Source: Ceratothoa steindachneri (lineage: Eukaryota > Arthropoda > Malacostraca > Isopoda > Cymothoidae). Taken from it: DNA of 64,000 nt. Positions 24,651 to 37,211 of the stretch are shown here, piece by piece. Every line of letters starts with the position of its first letter. Positions within the stretch are counted from its first letter, which is position 1. Below the pieces are notes generated by a model, which was not told the origin of the DNA, made no database searches, and was given only the letters and a program-made list of their open reading frames with translations. The stretch covers positions 176,427,056 to 176,491,055 of the forward strand of contig OZ018326.1 in NCBI GenBank assembly GCA_963969495.1. Direction: 5' to 3'. A program made the position numbers and the translations under genes.

Positions 24651-26041
24651 CAATTAAAAATGAAGTTTTTCTAAAATTGTTAATGGTAATGAATAAATTG
24701 GTTAAAACTGCAAGAACTTATTCCTCAACCCAATATATAGTATTTGAATAGTTTTATAATGAAGTTAAGCTGTCGCCTACTTCTAGCCCTTTTTTTCGTT
24801 TCTTAAACCTACTTTTTTTTCCTTGGTTTCACTGTTTTTTTTACCATAGACCTTCTTAGGTGAACACTGTCTGGCTCCATCTCTAATCATCTTGAATTAT
24901 ATACTATTGGTTAATAATAAAGTAGGAGTATCCTGTATCTTTAAAATGTGTTTAAATTGGCTCAGTTGTAAGAAATTTCCGCTCCTATGAAAAAGTTAAC
25001 TCAACAATTCAAAGATTGAAAATTATATTCTATTTGTGTTTTGAAAACAATTCTATCTGATATTTAAATATTTTTACTGTGCTTGACTAAAATAAGTAAA
25101 TTTTAGGTCCAATGGGAGTTTTCTGGCCCAAATAAGAGCTGTGCGATCGTAGTTAGCAAAGAGAAATATATTATTGATCAGAGAAGTAACATTAAATAAG
25201 AGGTGATGGTAGGTTAGAGTTGGTCAAGTTTATCAGTAATACTCTTCCTTTTGTACCTCATTGTCTGAATGAGGCAACTAGACTCACTAAATCATGTAAT
25301 CCCTAGATTATCACTCTTTTCACCATCAGTGAATGTTACGTGTTTCTAAACTTCAATTATTTTATGCTTGGCCACTCTGGTTCAATAATTGAACAAATCC
25401 AGCCAAGCCTAGCCTAATATAATGAAAACAAATTGACTTGTAAAATACAAACACCTAACATTCACAATTAATCAAGATATATAGTAACCTAGTTTGAACT
25501 AATTAACATGTAAAATACAAACTTCAACATCACTAGGCGAGGCGCATTTTGGCATAGCCTAACCCTAGCCAAACTAAATAAGGGCTAAAATATAACTTTC
25601 CCATAACAAGCTAGGCGTAAAAGTCCATAAAAATTATTAATCTTACCATCCTCTACCTATTAACCAGGTCTGTGAACGAAAGGTTTGCGTTGCTAACTAA
25701 TGACCGATCATAAACAGCACATAATATGATTAGTACAGATGTATTATTGGAAAGAATGTTATATGTGAAACATTAATTGAGATAATAAATTTTATAAGAC
25801 CGGAAAATATGAGATGCCTTTTTAATTGGCTACGAGGGCCTTGTTTTGGTTACGAAGGTTACCAAATTATACTGTTTTTGTTTTAAATATAGTTAATTCT
25901 TTAATTTTCTTTCATCTAGTAGTCCTTATTGCGTTTATTATAAAGCTTTTCGAATCAATTTAAGATTAAGTACCTGCTTTATTTTGAATTAAACAAAACA
26001 CAGGTACGTATTCTTGAATTGTAAATATTTTTTAAGGTTTG
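24651..26041. other. No gene recognised
   Basis: AT-rich. A short direct repeat around TGTAAAATACAAAC recurs at about 25440 and 25510, 70 bp apart. Nothing else is supported. Confidence 0.5.
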
Positions 26042-26965
26042 TACGAGGAGTGGTCAATAAGTTTTGCAATTCGGATATAAGGAAACAAGATATGAGGAAA
26101 AGTCTTTTATTATTTTTCAATATAACTACCCTTGACTTCAATGCACTTGCGCCACTTGTCCCTGAGGCTCCAAGTTCCCGACAACCAGAAATCTCCCGAC
26201 TGCTGTTCAATCCACTCCTGGACGGCGAGCTGGACATCTTCATCGTCCCCAAACCGGCGGCCACGCAGTGCAGCCTTGAGCTGGCGTAATAAAAAGTAGT
26301 CGCTAGGGGCCAGATCTGGACTGTAAGGGTGAATGGTTGAGCTCCTCGAGTGCCCACTTGCGCTTCGCAGCTTCTACAACCTTGGCCTTGTGGACAGGGA
26401 CATTGTCGTGGAGGAGCAGGACGCCGCATGCCAACTTGCCGTGCTGCTTCTGCCGGATACAATTCTTCATCCCAGCCATTTCCTCGGCGTATTTTGGCCT
26501 GTGATGGTCCTTCCACGAGGCGCATAGTCCACGATCAACACTCCTTCAGAATTCCATAAGATGCTGGCCATGTTATTCCCGGGAGAGGGATGGGTCCGAG
26601 ACTTGCTGAGAGTCGGAGAGCCCCTGTGCTTCCAGGCTATGCTTTCGAGCTTGGTATCGGGATCCCAGTGATGGACCCACATTTCATCACCTGTCACTAT
26701 GCGTGATTAGAATCCCGCCGGGTCTTGGTTGTACAGGAGCACCAGCTCCTCCGAACTTTTACGACGTTGAAGTCGATCATGAGGCGTGACGTTTCTAGGG
26801 ACCCACCGGCAGAGACCTTGGTCATGGCCAAATTGTCGTGGATGATGTTGATAACACTTCCATGTGATATATACTAAGTTCGCGCTCAATTTCTTTGACC
26901 TTCACCCGTCGATTTTTGAGGATTCCTCTCTCCACACGGGCCACGTTATGCAGAATATATACGAG
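26042..26965 (-). pseudogene. mariner (DD34D) relic A, lacking its N-terminus
   Basis: Minus-strand pieces in order: ENRRVKVKEIERELSI-like linker, VINIIHDNLAMTKVSA, then MTGDEMWVHHWDPDTKLES (first catalytic Asp in TGDE) and ILWNSEGVLIVDYAPRG. Next come LLLHDNVPVHKAKVVEAAK (second Asp in HDN), SPDLAPSDYFLLRQLK (third Asp in PSDY), and WIEQQSGDFWLSGTWSLRDK to the end KGSYIEK. The 3' terminal repeat begins TACGAGGAGTGGTCAATAAG at 26042 and matches the mariner at 45606 with about 7 differences in 61 bases. All three acidic residues are still encoded, but frameshifts, a stop after RDPAGF and loss of the DNA-binding N-terminus beyond 26965 make it dead. The family resembles the mariner half of SETMAR. 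Confidence 0.88.
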
Positions 26966-28734
26966 TCCAAAGATGTACAAATATTCATAAGTTAATCGTG
27001 TTCAAGCTATTTGGTCATACTCGTTTCAGGGGAATTTTATGTTCTTTACAATTAATTATTCTCTTCCTAGATATAACTTTTACTATTTATTTTTCTTTTA
27101 CAGGAAACACTTTTACTTAATTTTCCGTCTTTTTCACCTGCAGAAAAAAGAGCAGTAAATATGCTTTTGTCACGCACACAATAATTGAAAATTAATTGAA
27201 TTGGGAGTTCATCTTTATTTCTAGGTAAACATAAAGGAGTTGATGAATGAGAAACGAAGATAAAACTAAAGCCTGGTAAATTTAAGAAAATAAAGGATTC
27301 AATAAAATGATTTCGTTTACAGTAAATAAAGAAGTTCAGAAGAGCGTAATATAAGATTAGATGAACAAGGTCGTGCAAGGTGTCCAGCTATTCAAAAGTA
27401 CAACTTTAAGCCTTGTCTCTTTCCTGGTGGCAGACTGGAAAGCATCGATAATATCGTCGCTTAAGCCTCTATATTTAAATGAACTCAGATGGTTGTAATC
27501 GCCTTATGCAGAGATCTCCTCATGCGCAGGGGTCTAATAAAGAACCATCGGATATTGATGTATATGTGTTCAAAGGAGAATTAGTTTATTTTTATGGCAG
27601 CTCCAGACGTAAAGTCGCTCTTTGATCTTCTTATATTAATATGATTGGTAATGTTGTTCGATCTCATAAATGAGGGTGCGTTTGATCAGTAGGTGATATG
27701 CTAAAATTACGACGTGTGGCTAGGAAGACAAGTTGATACTATCATTTTATTAGGATTAAAATTGCACTGATATGATTATTAGGAGATTATAACAATATTT
27801 GTTTATTTTATTAATAGTAGAAGAGCTTTAAAATGTAGAAATAAGGTAAAGAATGGAGAAGATCATAGGATGTAAAATGTTATCACAGAGAAACTTGTGA
27901 AATATCTATGAATGCGTTTATTTCCTTTGTAACGTGAAAAATGCTTTTTGTTCTTGTTTAATATTTTTATCCAGTCTTATGCCCCTAAGTAAAGTTTGAA
28001 GATATTTCTGCCTTCAAAGACAATGAGTACCACCCTAAAGATGCATAGTCCCAGCATAGTTCTGTCTTTCAAGAATTATTTAATGTATTACCATTATCTA
28101 ATTGTTGTACGATCACCAGCGAACCCTTGTGGTTAAGTAATTGATCAGTCCGAAGAACGAGAAGGCTCTTTGTGCATTCACCAATGAAGACGTAATATAG
28201 ACAGATGACCACTGGACCGAATCTAATTCATTTAGAATCTAAGTTAAGTTTGTGCTGATCCTATAGCAGGTGGTTCTTTCATCACAGAACAGATGTAAAA
28301 ATGACTGGCCATTGCATCAAAGTGTGAATTTTAGTGTAATGCATGAAGTCTGGGACATAATTTCGGTAGAATGCATTGCGCCACTTGAGTGCTTATGAGC
28401 CACAATAAATGCACAATTGTGCATGAAATTGCTGATAATATTGGCCTACGCGTATGGTAGGTGATTATAAAAGTTTCACTCATTTATTTCTAGGGAGAGA
28501 CAGGTTATCGCTGACAAATACTTCATAAAGCAGGTTGTCTATTGGGTGAGTGAAGCAATGCAAATTTCTGACATTTGAAACACTGTACTTCGGCACAAAG
28601 TTGTTTTTACGTAAATTAAAACTAGGTGCGGATAGTGGGTCCGAGGATAACGAATATGCGGGTTTCTATCTAAAGAAAAACACGATAAAGATCAAACGAT
28701 GCACGTGATGTCGATGAATAACCGATTTGGAACA
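26966..28734. other. No gene recognised (one dispersed repeat copy)
   Basis: A 103-residue minus-strand frame at 27067-27378 is hydrophobic but not recognisable. The repeat copy at 27470-27575 is listed separately. The last few hundred bases may be decayed flank of the Tc1 relic. Confidence 0.45.
27470..27575 (+). repeat. Dispersed repeat, copy 1
   Basis: It shares with 29505-29608 an opening ATATTTAAA, then ATGCAGAG / TTGCAGAG, GGTCTAATAAAGAACC / GCATCTAATAAAGAGCC, and a closing TGTGTTCA / TTTGTTCA, with small gaps. Same orientation; the Tc1 relic lies between the two copies. Confidence 0.45.
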
Positions 28735-29390
28735 TGCCTCTATTTCACAATTAGTTGCCGAAATCTTAGACATAAATGTCTCGCCAGAGTGTTTCTGGTC
28801 TTATTAGAGAGGTGAAACTCAAAGCAGCCTCCTGTTAAGAGAACATTCAATTAAAAAGAATAAATTGACATGGTTGACCTTCGCTAATGAGCATTTTTAC
28901 TGGGGTAGTGAAAAGGGGGAATTTTTTTTTTTTTCAAGGACAAAAGCAAATCTAATTTGCTCGGATCCGAAACGAAGGTGAATGCAAGTTTTCGTGCAGT
29001 GAAATATTGAATCTCAAAACATGAAACGCATGGTTAAATTTAGAGGTAGCAGCACTGAGGTGCAGGAGATGTTTTCAAGCGCTAGATTCTGTATGCGGTT
29101 CCATATGCCTCATGTCACACAACAAAGACGGTGAAGCAGGTCGTGATGCTGAAAATATCGAAGTGATTAACTGACTAGCGCAGAGCACTTGATTAAACCC
29201 GGTTGAAAATCGAAGAAATATAATCTATTAGACCATAATGATTCAGAAACCAACAAATGTTAAACATTTCTAGGAAAAATTGAAGAAGAATGAAGGAAAA
29301 TCACGAGGAACAATGGAACAAAGTGTGAAAGTTCTATTGGTAAAGCTGTGCTCAAGTTATTAGTAAGAAAGGCTTGTATACTTCTTAATA
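28735..29390 (+). pseudogene. Tc1-like transposase relic (DD34E type)
   Basis: Plus-strand pieces in order: SISQLVAEILDINVSPECF (end of the DNA-binding region), an SIKKN then WLTFANEHFYWGSEK (at 28870-28910, cf. WAxxHxxWTxxxW), and HNKDGEAGRDAENIEVINWL (second Asp region, cf. HNNDPKHTS). These are followed by AQSTDLTRLKIEEI (cf. QSPDLNPIENLW, carrying the last acidic residue) and a tail with CAQVISKKG. The frame changes several times and the first Asp region has an expanded T run at 28921-28934, so no protein can be made. No terminal repeats were identified, so the borders are those of recognisable coding sequence. Confidence 0.7.
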
Positions 29391-29504
29391 ATATTTTTTT
29401 CAGCTGTCTATTGATTCATCATGTTTTTTTCTGTTAATGGTTGTATTTATACTTATCTTTCTCTAGTTTTTGATAGATGCGTCCTTTAAATACCTAAATC
29501 CATT

Positions 29505-29608
29505 CATATTTAAACCAAACCAAATGGCTATATCCACATTATTGCAGAGCTCATAACGCGGAGGCATCTAATAAAGAGCCGAAGGTGTTGATGGTTGTTT
29601 GTTCAGCA
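29505..29608 (+). repeat. Dispersed repeat, copy 2
   Basis: Diverged direct copy of 27470-27575; see that entry for the shared blocks. It lies about 115 bp beyond the Tc1 relic. Confidence 0.45.
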
Positions 29609-30164
29609 GAGAAATGGGATGATTTCCATCCAAGCTTCATTCTTGAACACGCTTTCTTCTTTCCTAGGAAATATGTTGTTTTAACTCTTGTTTGTAACGC
29701 TATAGTGCGCCCCGAAATGTATATGTAGGAACTCTGCACACATGCAGTTCTGCAAACTTTGCCGGAAGACGCGGTTAATCCTTATAAAAAATTGCATGGA
29801 CTTTTTAAAGCGAAGTGGGTAGATAGCAATACATCGAAAAGAAATCTGGAGATCACAGCAAAATAGAAGTAATTTATGGTAATAGAGGTGATTTTAGATG
29901 CGAAATTTTAAAGGAATTTTTGAGTAATACCAACAAAACACCAACAGCATAACTTACGTTAAAATGTAAAAAATAGAAAATTTCAATGAAATATATGCCT
30001 TTTAAATGGCTTGGAATCACCCATTTTATTATCACAAATATTGCAAAAACAAGACAAAATGAGTCCACTGCTCGTAATAGCTTATTTATATCTGGTTTGC
30101 CGGAAAGTCCTGACTCACTTAGGAAACGTAAAGAAAACAACAATTTATGCAGCAATACTACTAT
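29609..30164. other. No gene recognised
   Basis: AT-rich. Short frames on both strands at 29874-30199 overlap one another and have no family resemblance. Confidence 0.45.
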
Positions 30165-30346
30165 CTAAGGTTCAAAATAAAGTCCAACATTCTTTATGAT
30201 CTTACTTCAGTTATCAGCTAGCATCCGAGTCTTTGTCAGATACCAGTCAGCTAGCTTTGAATCAAAGAACTATCAAAAATCTTCATTCAGTCCTTCTTAA
30301 GTCTTGAATCGCTGTTTGTGGAGGAAGTGTGCTCTTACGTGACTCT
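30165..30346 (-). pseudogene. C-terminal end of a mariner split by a LINE insertion
   Basis: The minus-strand frame, with stops, reads HFLHKQRFKT, EGLNEDF, FFDSKLADWYLTKTRMLADN, SKIIKNVGLYFEP, then TAG at 30165-30167. The pattern (QRF...FFDSK...W..I...G.YFE then stop) is the end of a mariner transposase. It is exactly the part missing from the mariner piece at 33027-33720, which stops just after its PSDY motif. The two pieces are separated by a single LINE in the opposite orientation. The stop codons show the mariner is old. Confidence 0.68.
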
Positions 30347-30349
30347 AGT

Positions 30350-33026
30350 CGGCGAGTTTGTGGCTTAGCTACTTATATCCGGTCTTGAATTTTATTCTCT
30401 GCCAGATGTGATTTTAATTTTAATTTTCATGAAGTTCAATTAGTTAAGGTTAGCAGAAGAATTAATAAATTATATATATTTAGTCTATTCCATAACCAAG
30501 ATTTGGATAGTAAGATATTTGATTGTCTCTTTGCTTCTATCAATAGAATTCAGGATTGTGACCATAAGTAAGCTTTTATTTTTGTCAGTGATCTAAATTT
30601 TAATCATAGAATATAGCTAAATTCAGTCACTGATAGAGATCAGTCTTTTGTCGCTGCACTTGACTTTGCTAATTTGTCTGGGTGTGAATAGCTTATGCCT
30701 GAATCGACTCACTACAGTGAAAATTGCCTGGGTTTACTGTTGAAAGATGTACCGGGTGTAGTTGACTCTGCTATTAAATCTCATCCTGGTAGATTTGACC
30801 ATTCTATTATTTCTTTTAAATATAAACTTAAATTTGCGATTCCTAATATAAGTATATCTCATAAAGTCTCTGGTGAGTGGCGTACAGATTGGCTTGGTGT
30901 ATTCCATGACTTTGATAATATACAATGGAGAGTAATATATATAAATCTCCTAATTCTATTGATGATTTAAATGCTGCCCGCGATAATATAATAAACTGTA
31001 GAATTCCTACTAAGATCATAAGATGTAGAATAAAAGACAAGTTGTGGTTCACTGATGTTTGTCGAATGGCATACCAAAAGAAGCAATCTACTTATCGCAT
31101 ATGGGAAAATTATGTGAGACTTAAATCTTACGCTTAATATGTTTATGCTGATGAACATGCAGAATATAATAGTCATTAACGTGAAATTCTGACGAATATA
31201 TCCCAACCGCACAAGTGGTGTCAATTTAAGAATTTGTCCTTTTGGGAATTGATTCTGAATTACCTCCCATTCGAATGGACAACGGAACAATGACTTGAAA
31301 CCGATCTGTTAATCTGAAGTTTTCTCATCTACGTTTCGCAGAAAGCAAAGTGACCATGAACTGGATCTCCCTTTGACTTGTTATCCCAATCCAGATTTCT
31401 CATATTTTGCCCCTAATTCGTCAGAATTAAAATATTATATAGATGATTTGGATTCATTCTGTAGTACTGAACCAAATTAAATATTTCCACTTTTTCTGCA
31501 AACATTATCTTAAAAACTAGTTCCTAAACTCGTCAATATATTCACAAGTCTTCTGGCCTCTAGGAGTTTTTCAGTATCCTGGAAAACTGCGAAGGTTCAT
31601 TAATTTCTAAGTAAATCTCTCCTACACAATTTTTGTTTGGAATATAAACCAATCTTTAGAAACCCAATTCATTCAAAAGGTAATGAAACCTTATTAGCAA
31701 AAAGACTATACCAAGTTTGAGAATTCCAAAAATCTCTTGCCTGCTATGCAATTTGATTTAGTGAATCAATGTAAATCCTTAGGCTCTATTGTATAAATGC
31801 AATTGATGGGTAAAGTGGTCTAATTTAATGCTGTCAGAGAAATTTTGTCTGGCCGTGAGCAGCATGTTTTAGTAGGTGGAATTTCTAGCTCTTTTACACC
31901 GGTTTTTGTAGCGTTCCACAGGGCAGCGTATAGAGTCCCTTGTATTTTATATTATCCACTGCTGATATGTGGTCAAATTTAGAAAATAAATTAATTGCTT
32001 ATGCTAATGATAGTAGCTTATATGCCTCAGTTATCTCTTAGTTTAGTAATAGTGCTTGTGTGGCTTATTCCATGAATAAAGATCTTTTTAGAATACAGTC
32101 GTCGTATCTTAAGTGGAATATGAAGCTAAATCCAAGCAAGACACAGTCTATAATGGTTAGTAGATGGGGGCCTCTTGACCGTCCTCATTCACCATTGTTT
32201 CTCTGTTGGTCACCTTTCTCGGTCTGTTTTTCCCTTAAACTCTCGGGAGTTTTCATGGATTATAAGCTTACTTTCGATAATCATCTAATGCACAACAAAC
32301 TAAAATTCTTCGTAAGTGCTTCGGGGTATTAAGTAATGATGACGCTATTTAAAATTTCTTTTCTCATTCATCCGACCATGTTTTGAATATTGCATGCCTA
32401 TATGGCCTTTTACTGCTCAAGTTCAATCTAAATTATTAGACATAGATTTAAATTGTATTTGTTTCATTCTAACATATTTCTAATTAATTTGGAGAAACCT
32501 AGAAAAATTGGTGGTTTGTCTCTCTTCTACAAGATTTTCCATAATGTTAACCATCCCTTGTACTTGACACTAACTGCTTATTTTATCCACATAGACTTTC
32601 TAGGCTTACCTTAGCTTTGAATGAATATGTTTTTTTCCAATATTAACTACAGAATATGTTATTTTTTTAATAGTCTTGTTACATATTATAGCAAATTATA
32701 GAACGATGTTCCAAGTGGAATTGTTCATTGGGCTGACCTGAATGCTTTTAAATCTGCTCTTAATTGTTTTTTTTCATAATTGATATGATTGTCTAATGAA
32801 TTAACTAGGAGAGGCAAATATATTGTTAAATGTATTTTTTGCTAAATTTAAAAAGAGTTTTTTATGATATTTTAGTGAATTCTTTGTACCATATCTTTGT
32901 GTATTCTAGTCATTTCTTCTGCTACTAATGATTCTCTACATTGCCTTTGGGTGTATAGTGCCATCGGTTACCTTCACCATATCTTTGAGTTTAAGTGACT
33001 TCAATAATAATAAAAATAATAATAAT
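30350..33026 (+). mobile_element. 5'-truncated LINE (AP endonuclease + RT, CR1/Jockey-like) with (AAT)n tail
   Basis: Plus-strand pieces in order: INKLYIFSLFHNQDLDSKIF, HKAAFIFV then DLNFNH (AP-endonuclease core), the frame 30695-30970 with VPGVVDSAIKSHPGRFDHSI (the SDH-like motif) and WRTDWLGVFHDFDNIQW, then KDKLWFTDVCRMAYQKKQST and YRIWENY. RT follows: IAYANDSSLYAS at about 31994-32029 is motif C with the usual YADD changed to YAND, then LKWNMKLNPSKTQSIMVSRW and FMDYKLTFDNHL. The 3' tail is an AAT/AATA repeat at 33002-33026. The N-terminal part of the endonuclease is missing at the 5' end. Loss of a catalytic Asp, plus many stops and frameshifts, make it inactive. Confidence 0.85.
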
Positions 33027-33720
33027 GGGACATAATCACTTGGAGCAGCATCGGGACTGAATGGTTTGATGTGGAAGAATCTCAAGACAGTCCATCTGTT
33101 TGAACTTCTCCATAGTCAACTTGGCAGTGTGAGTCTTCGCATTGTCTGCTTGAAACAAAGCCTGATAACGATTACTCAAAGCAGGATACTCCGTTTTTAT
33201 TATTCGTATACATGGTATAGTTGCTGGCAACTATACCATGACTTTATTGTTTAAACCGATTGTTTAAACCGATTCTGTTATGGAATTGATTTCACTTGTT
33301 CATCTCGCTGAACCCATTTCCTTTCCCGATCGTGATTCACCAACTATGTACTCCAACGTCTCGTCTGATGTGACAATTCGCTTCCAGAATCGGTCGTCCA
33401 TTGGGTTATTGAGAAGTAGTTTGCAAATCTCTATGCTACGGATAGCTTGTGTTTCGAGGAAGTCATATGGATGCAATTGGATCTTCTTATGAACAAAATT
33501 CATTTGATGAAATCAGTTAAGCATAGTCTGATGAGATGGCACTCCAACAACTTTCGCAAGAAAGATAAACTTTCAATTATGCCAATAAAGCCTCGCTGTT
33601 AAAGGTTGATGGTTGGCCTAAACGTGGTTGGTCTTCAAGGGTACGATCCTCAGAGTCGAAACTTCTGTATCACCTAGAGACTTTTGCCATAGTGACTGTG
33701 CCTTCTTCTTAAGTATCGCA
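33027..33720 (-). pseudogene. N-terminal and catalytic part of a mariner (DD34D) split by the LINE
   Basis: From 33720 leftwards: RTLEDQPRLGQPSTFNSEAL (helix-turn-helix linker), MNFVHKKIQLHPYDFLETQA, then ISI/SIEICKLLLNNPMDDRFW and RIVTSDETLEYI (first Asp in SDE). After a deletion around a palindrome at 33211-33240 come EYPALSNRYQALFQADNAK (second Asp) and THTAKLTMEKFKQMDCLEIL, and in a shifted frame SPDAAPSDY (third Asp). The coding sequence stops at the LINE tail at 33026 and resumes at 30346. There are several frameshifts and a tandem 13-bp duplication (TGTTTAAACCGAT twice, 33248-33273). No terminal repeats identified. Confidence 0.85.
33211..33240. repeat. 13-bp perfect inverted repeat with 4-nt loop
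   Basis: CATGGTATAGTTG, loop CTGG, CAACTATACCATG. It lies inside the mariner relic where roughly 40 residues of transposase are missing, so it may mark a deletion joint or a foldback mutation. Confidence 0.95.
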
Positions 33721-36700
33721 TATTTACTAAATAGCAAAGCTTGTAGAGAGTTTTCACTTGTAAATGTAGCAAATCAAAACTCTAATTCCTTTTTCCTCTA
33801 ATTCATTTCTGTCATTTAGTGCTTGCACAAAGAGAAATTAACCTGCCAAGGAGAAACAAACAACAGCAGCGTTCGAAGGCTATGAGTCGAATGAATAAGG
33901 TTAACCTAAGCTAATATAGTCGAATGAGTAGAACTAACCTAACTTGATGGTTTTCTTTTCGCATTCTAAGTGAATCAGGACACTCTGGGCAACCATATAT
34001 AATACCAATATCTCTAACTTTGTCCAACCCTCGTTTCTAGACGACCCAACCAACACATAATCTCAAAATTACCGAAGCATCTCATATATGCTACAAGTTA
34101 TTAAGGACGAGCAACGAGTTATGTACTGGTTTTCTGTTTTGTGTGAAAAGCATAAATTGGTTAACAAATGCAGATAATTTTTAACAAGAAATATAGGAAT
34201 AAAAAGCCATTTATTTACGAAAAGTGGAGCCCAATACACGCCTGTATATGAAGGAATAGGGTAAAATCTCTATTTTGTATTATGTGGTCTTTCACTTCTT
34301 TTCTAACCTTGTTTCTCTTCTCATTTATTGGCAGTATTTTCCTGGAGAGGAACTAATTTCCTTGGTACTTTTGAATTTAAATAGACAGTGCTGTCTACAA
34401 CAAGGGGAAAAACTCACCAAATGTTTTTTTTTTAAATTTGGATAAAATAATGTTCAGGTTTCATTTCATAGAACAGCGGATAAAATAAATTTATGAGGAA
34501 AGTTTTAGTGAAGATAATATCGATGCTTTTCTATCTGCTATCCGGATGGTGAGAAGGCTCATATTTCCTACTTCATAATGGCTGGACAGTTTGTACGAAC
34601 TTGATCATTCGCTCTTATATTATGACTCCGGAACGTCTCTATTTGCGTTAAAGAGAAAATTTTATTTCGGTATAGGTTTCGCTACATTTATCGGTCTTTA
34701 ATTTTTATCTTCGCTTCTTATTCATCTATTCATTTTCTTTCTAATGGTAAGTATTACCTCTATTTAATTCATTTTTATTTTCCATTATCTCATAGAAGTT
34801 AAGAAACAAAAATGCAAATAGTACTAAAATAGAAGAAAAAGAAGCGGATTGGTGAAAAAAAGCTTCAGGTATTTTTCTCGATGCAACATTATTAAATCAT
34901 TCCATTCAATACTTTCTCCCGTGAATTTGTACGGACAATAGGTACATGGAATTTTATGAACTTTATTTATAGTTAATTCCGATTTGTTAATTAGTGTCTG
35001 AGAAAAACTGAACAAGAAATCAGAAATAGCGTTCCCTTTTTCTAGTCCGAAAGTTCGCATATTTTACCATCGTAGAAAGAGAAATTGTAAGAATTCTTAA
35101 AGAGACTAACATTTAGAATTCAAGCGAAGGTTATGATTTATGTTGGGGTACTTAATTAGTAAAATATAGCTATATCAATTTGAAGAAACACTAGATGCAT
35201 ATCAGTAATCACTAACCTTGTGCAATCAGCTGTTAAAAATCCTTTCATGATACACTGAATTTCAAATAAAAGTTGAATATTTATGTGGATACTTCAAACC
35301 AAACGGGCTTCCTGTGTGTGGCGGAAAAAACTACGTTAAATTTTTAAAACAACCTCTACCAATCCAAATTGAAATTCCCAACCCTTTGTAAAGATATCGG
35401 TTACGTAGTCTTCAGGATATGGGTTTTATAAACAAAACCATTTCAAAAGAAATTCCATCCTTATTTCGCAAGTTCTTTTCCCATACTAATTTTAATATTA
35501 TTTTCATAGTTAATAAAAATGACCAAAAAGATAAACCAAACATGGTTATCGTCTTTAAGAAGCAAAGGGCCAACAACGAAGGTGCAAAAAAACTAAATAT
35601 ATAATTAACAGTTGGAATTTCGATCAATACCGTCCCCACCCGTATTAAATTTAACTTTCGGAGTTGTCAGAGCAACTGAGAGAATGAATATAAATGGTGA
35701 CAGAGTAAATTGTGTTGGGTGTGATCTCAGATAAATTGTTGATTAGATGATATGTTTCCTGAGTCATTAATTTGATAGGGGATTAGCGTTGTTATTTAAT
35801 TCAGTGTTTAACTTTTTATATAAAGAGTCTATTTTTTAAGTCTGAAGTTCTTGAAACTCTAAGAATTTAAGATATATTACTGCTATCAAAGGACGGCCAG
35901 GTCTAAAGTAAAAGCCCAAATGATTTGAAATTTTTATCTGTAATTGTAAGGTAAATAAATCGACAAGTTAAACCTTATAAGCATTATTGCGTGCAGAGTA
36001 GTCAAGTTAGAGGGATTGTCATTACCGATGATAAAATAAGATTAGATAAAATGTGTGGGCAGAAGAGATTTAATATTTTTATTGAGTTTCAAATTCAAGT
36101 GATCCTAAAAATGAAAATTGAAATAGACTTTTTGCTCGGGACAAGTAGAAACGGTTAATTTGGGAATAAAAATATTATTTAAAAAATGATTGCTAGTTTA
36201 ATTTGAATAATGAAAGGATAGCAATTATAGTTAAAAAAATTTCAGGTAAGTTATTTAGTTGACAAAAGAGTGCCAATCTGAAAAAATTGTGGAAGGCGCG
36301 AAGGAGTCTGGATTTGATGGCAGAGATTTTGAATTTTAAAGGATTACTACTAAAAAATGAGTTCGAAGAAGAGTAGTCCTACGTTTCTAAAAACAAAAGT
36401 GTAAACCCAAGACATGTTTCTCGTACTCAATATATCAAAAAATTAAATTCTATGGCAATGTTCATTTAGGAAATTCAAATTACTTCGGCGTCTTCTAGGT
36501 CTTTTAAAATCACAGAGCAATCATCTATATTTGTTTTTAAAATAAAGGTTTTAAATCAAATGAACAGCTATTGAAACAGATCTTCTCGTAAAAAGACAAA
36601 TAAGTATTAGCAAAGGAAGATACTACGGGGGAATCCATTGCTATATCTTTATGATTATGCTACAGTTCTTATCAAAGAAAAATACAGTTTTCTTGAAATA

Positions 36701-36983
36701 CAAGTACAAAAAAGAATGGGATAATGATACAACAACAGGTCCTTTTGTAAGCAAAGAGGAACTCAAAGTAGCTATTAAAGCAAAAAAATATTTAATTTGA
36801 GAAATAAAATCAACAAATTGAAAGAAAACATCGTAAAACGGTCATTCAAGGGACCTAGAAACCTAGCAAGGCTATAATCATGTGTATTTGTTGATAAAAG
36901 AAGGATGAAGAGGAACTGATGCCTTATCTATTCTGGAAGTTCATATATAATTAAAAGTCTGGTGGCGAAGGCAAAAAGTCAAT
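33721..36983. other. No gene recognised
   Basis: AT-rich. Short overlapping frames on opposite strands at 35412-35639 and a minus-strand frame at 34824-35060 have no family resemblance. I see no tandem array or terminal repeats. Confidence 0.5.
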
Positions 36984-37211
36984 GATATCACTGTATTACA
37001 AAATTTAACTTTTTTCGACTACAAAGATTAGAATAACATTTTTTTTAATGTAGATTTACGTATAGATTTCAAAAAATGGAAGTCATTTTTATCGAAATGA
37101 CAAGTTTTTTGTAAGTTGCCAATTACTATTTTTGTCAAATTTGGAGAAATTTAACGAATTTAATTTTTTTATTTCTTCTTTTCAGGTTAATTAACTAAAT
37201 AAAATTTTAAA

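Noticed and set aside
26042..26965. Host SETMAR-type gene
   Set aside because: No SET domain nearby. The frame is broken, and transposon terminal repeat sequence directly adjoins it.
35412..35639. Overlapping sense and antisense frames of 61 and 75 residues
   Set aside because: Mirror frames in AT-rich sequence with no family resemblance.
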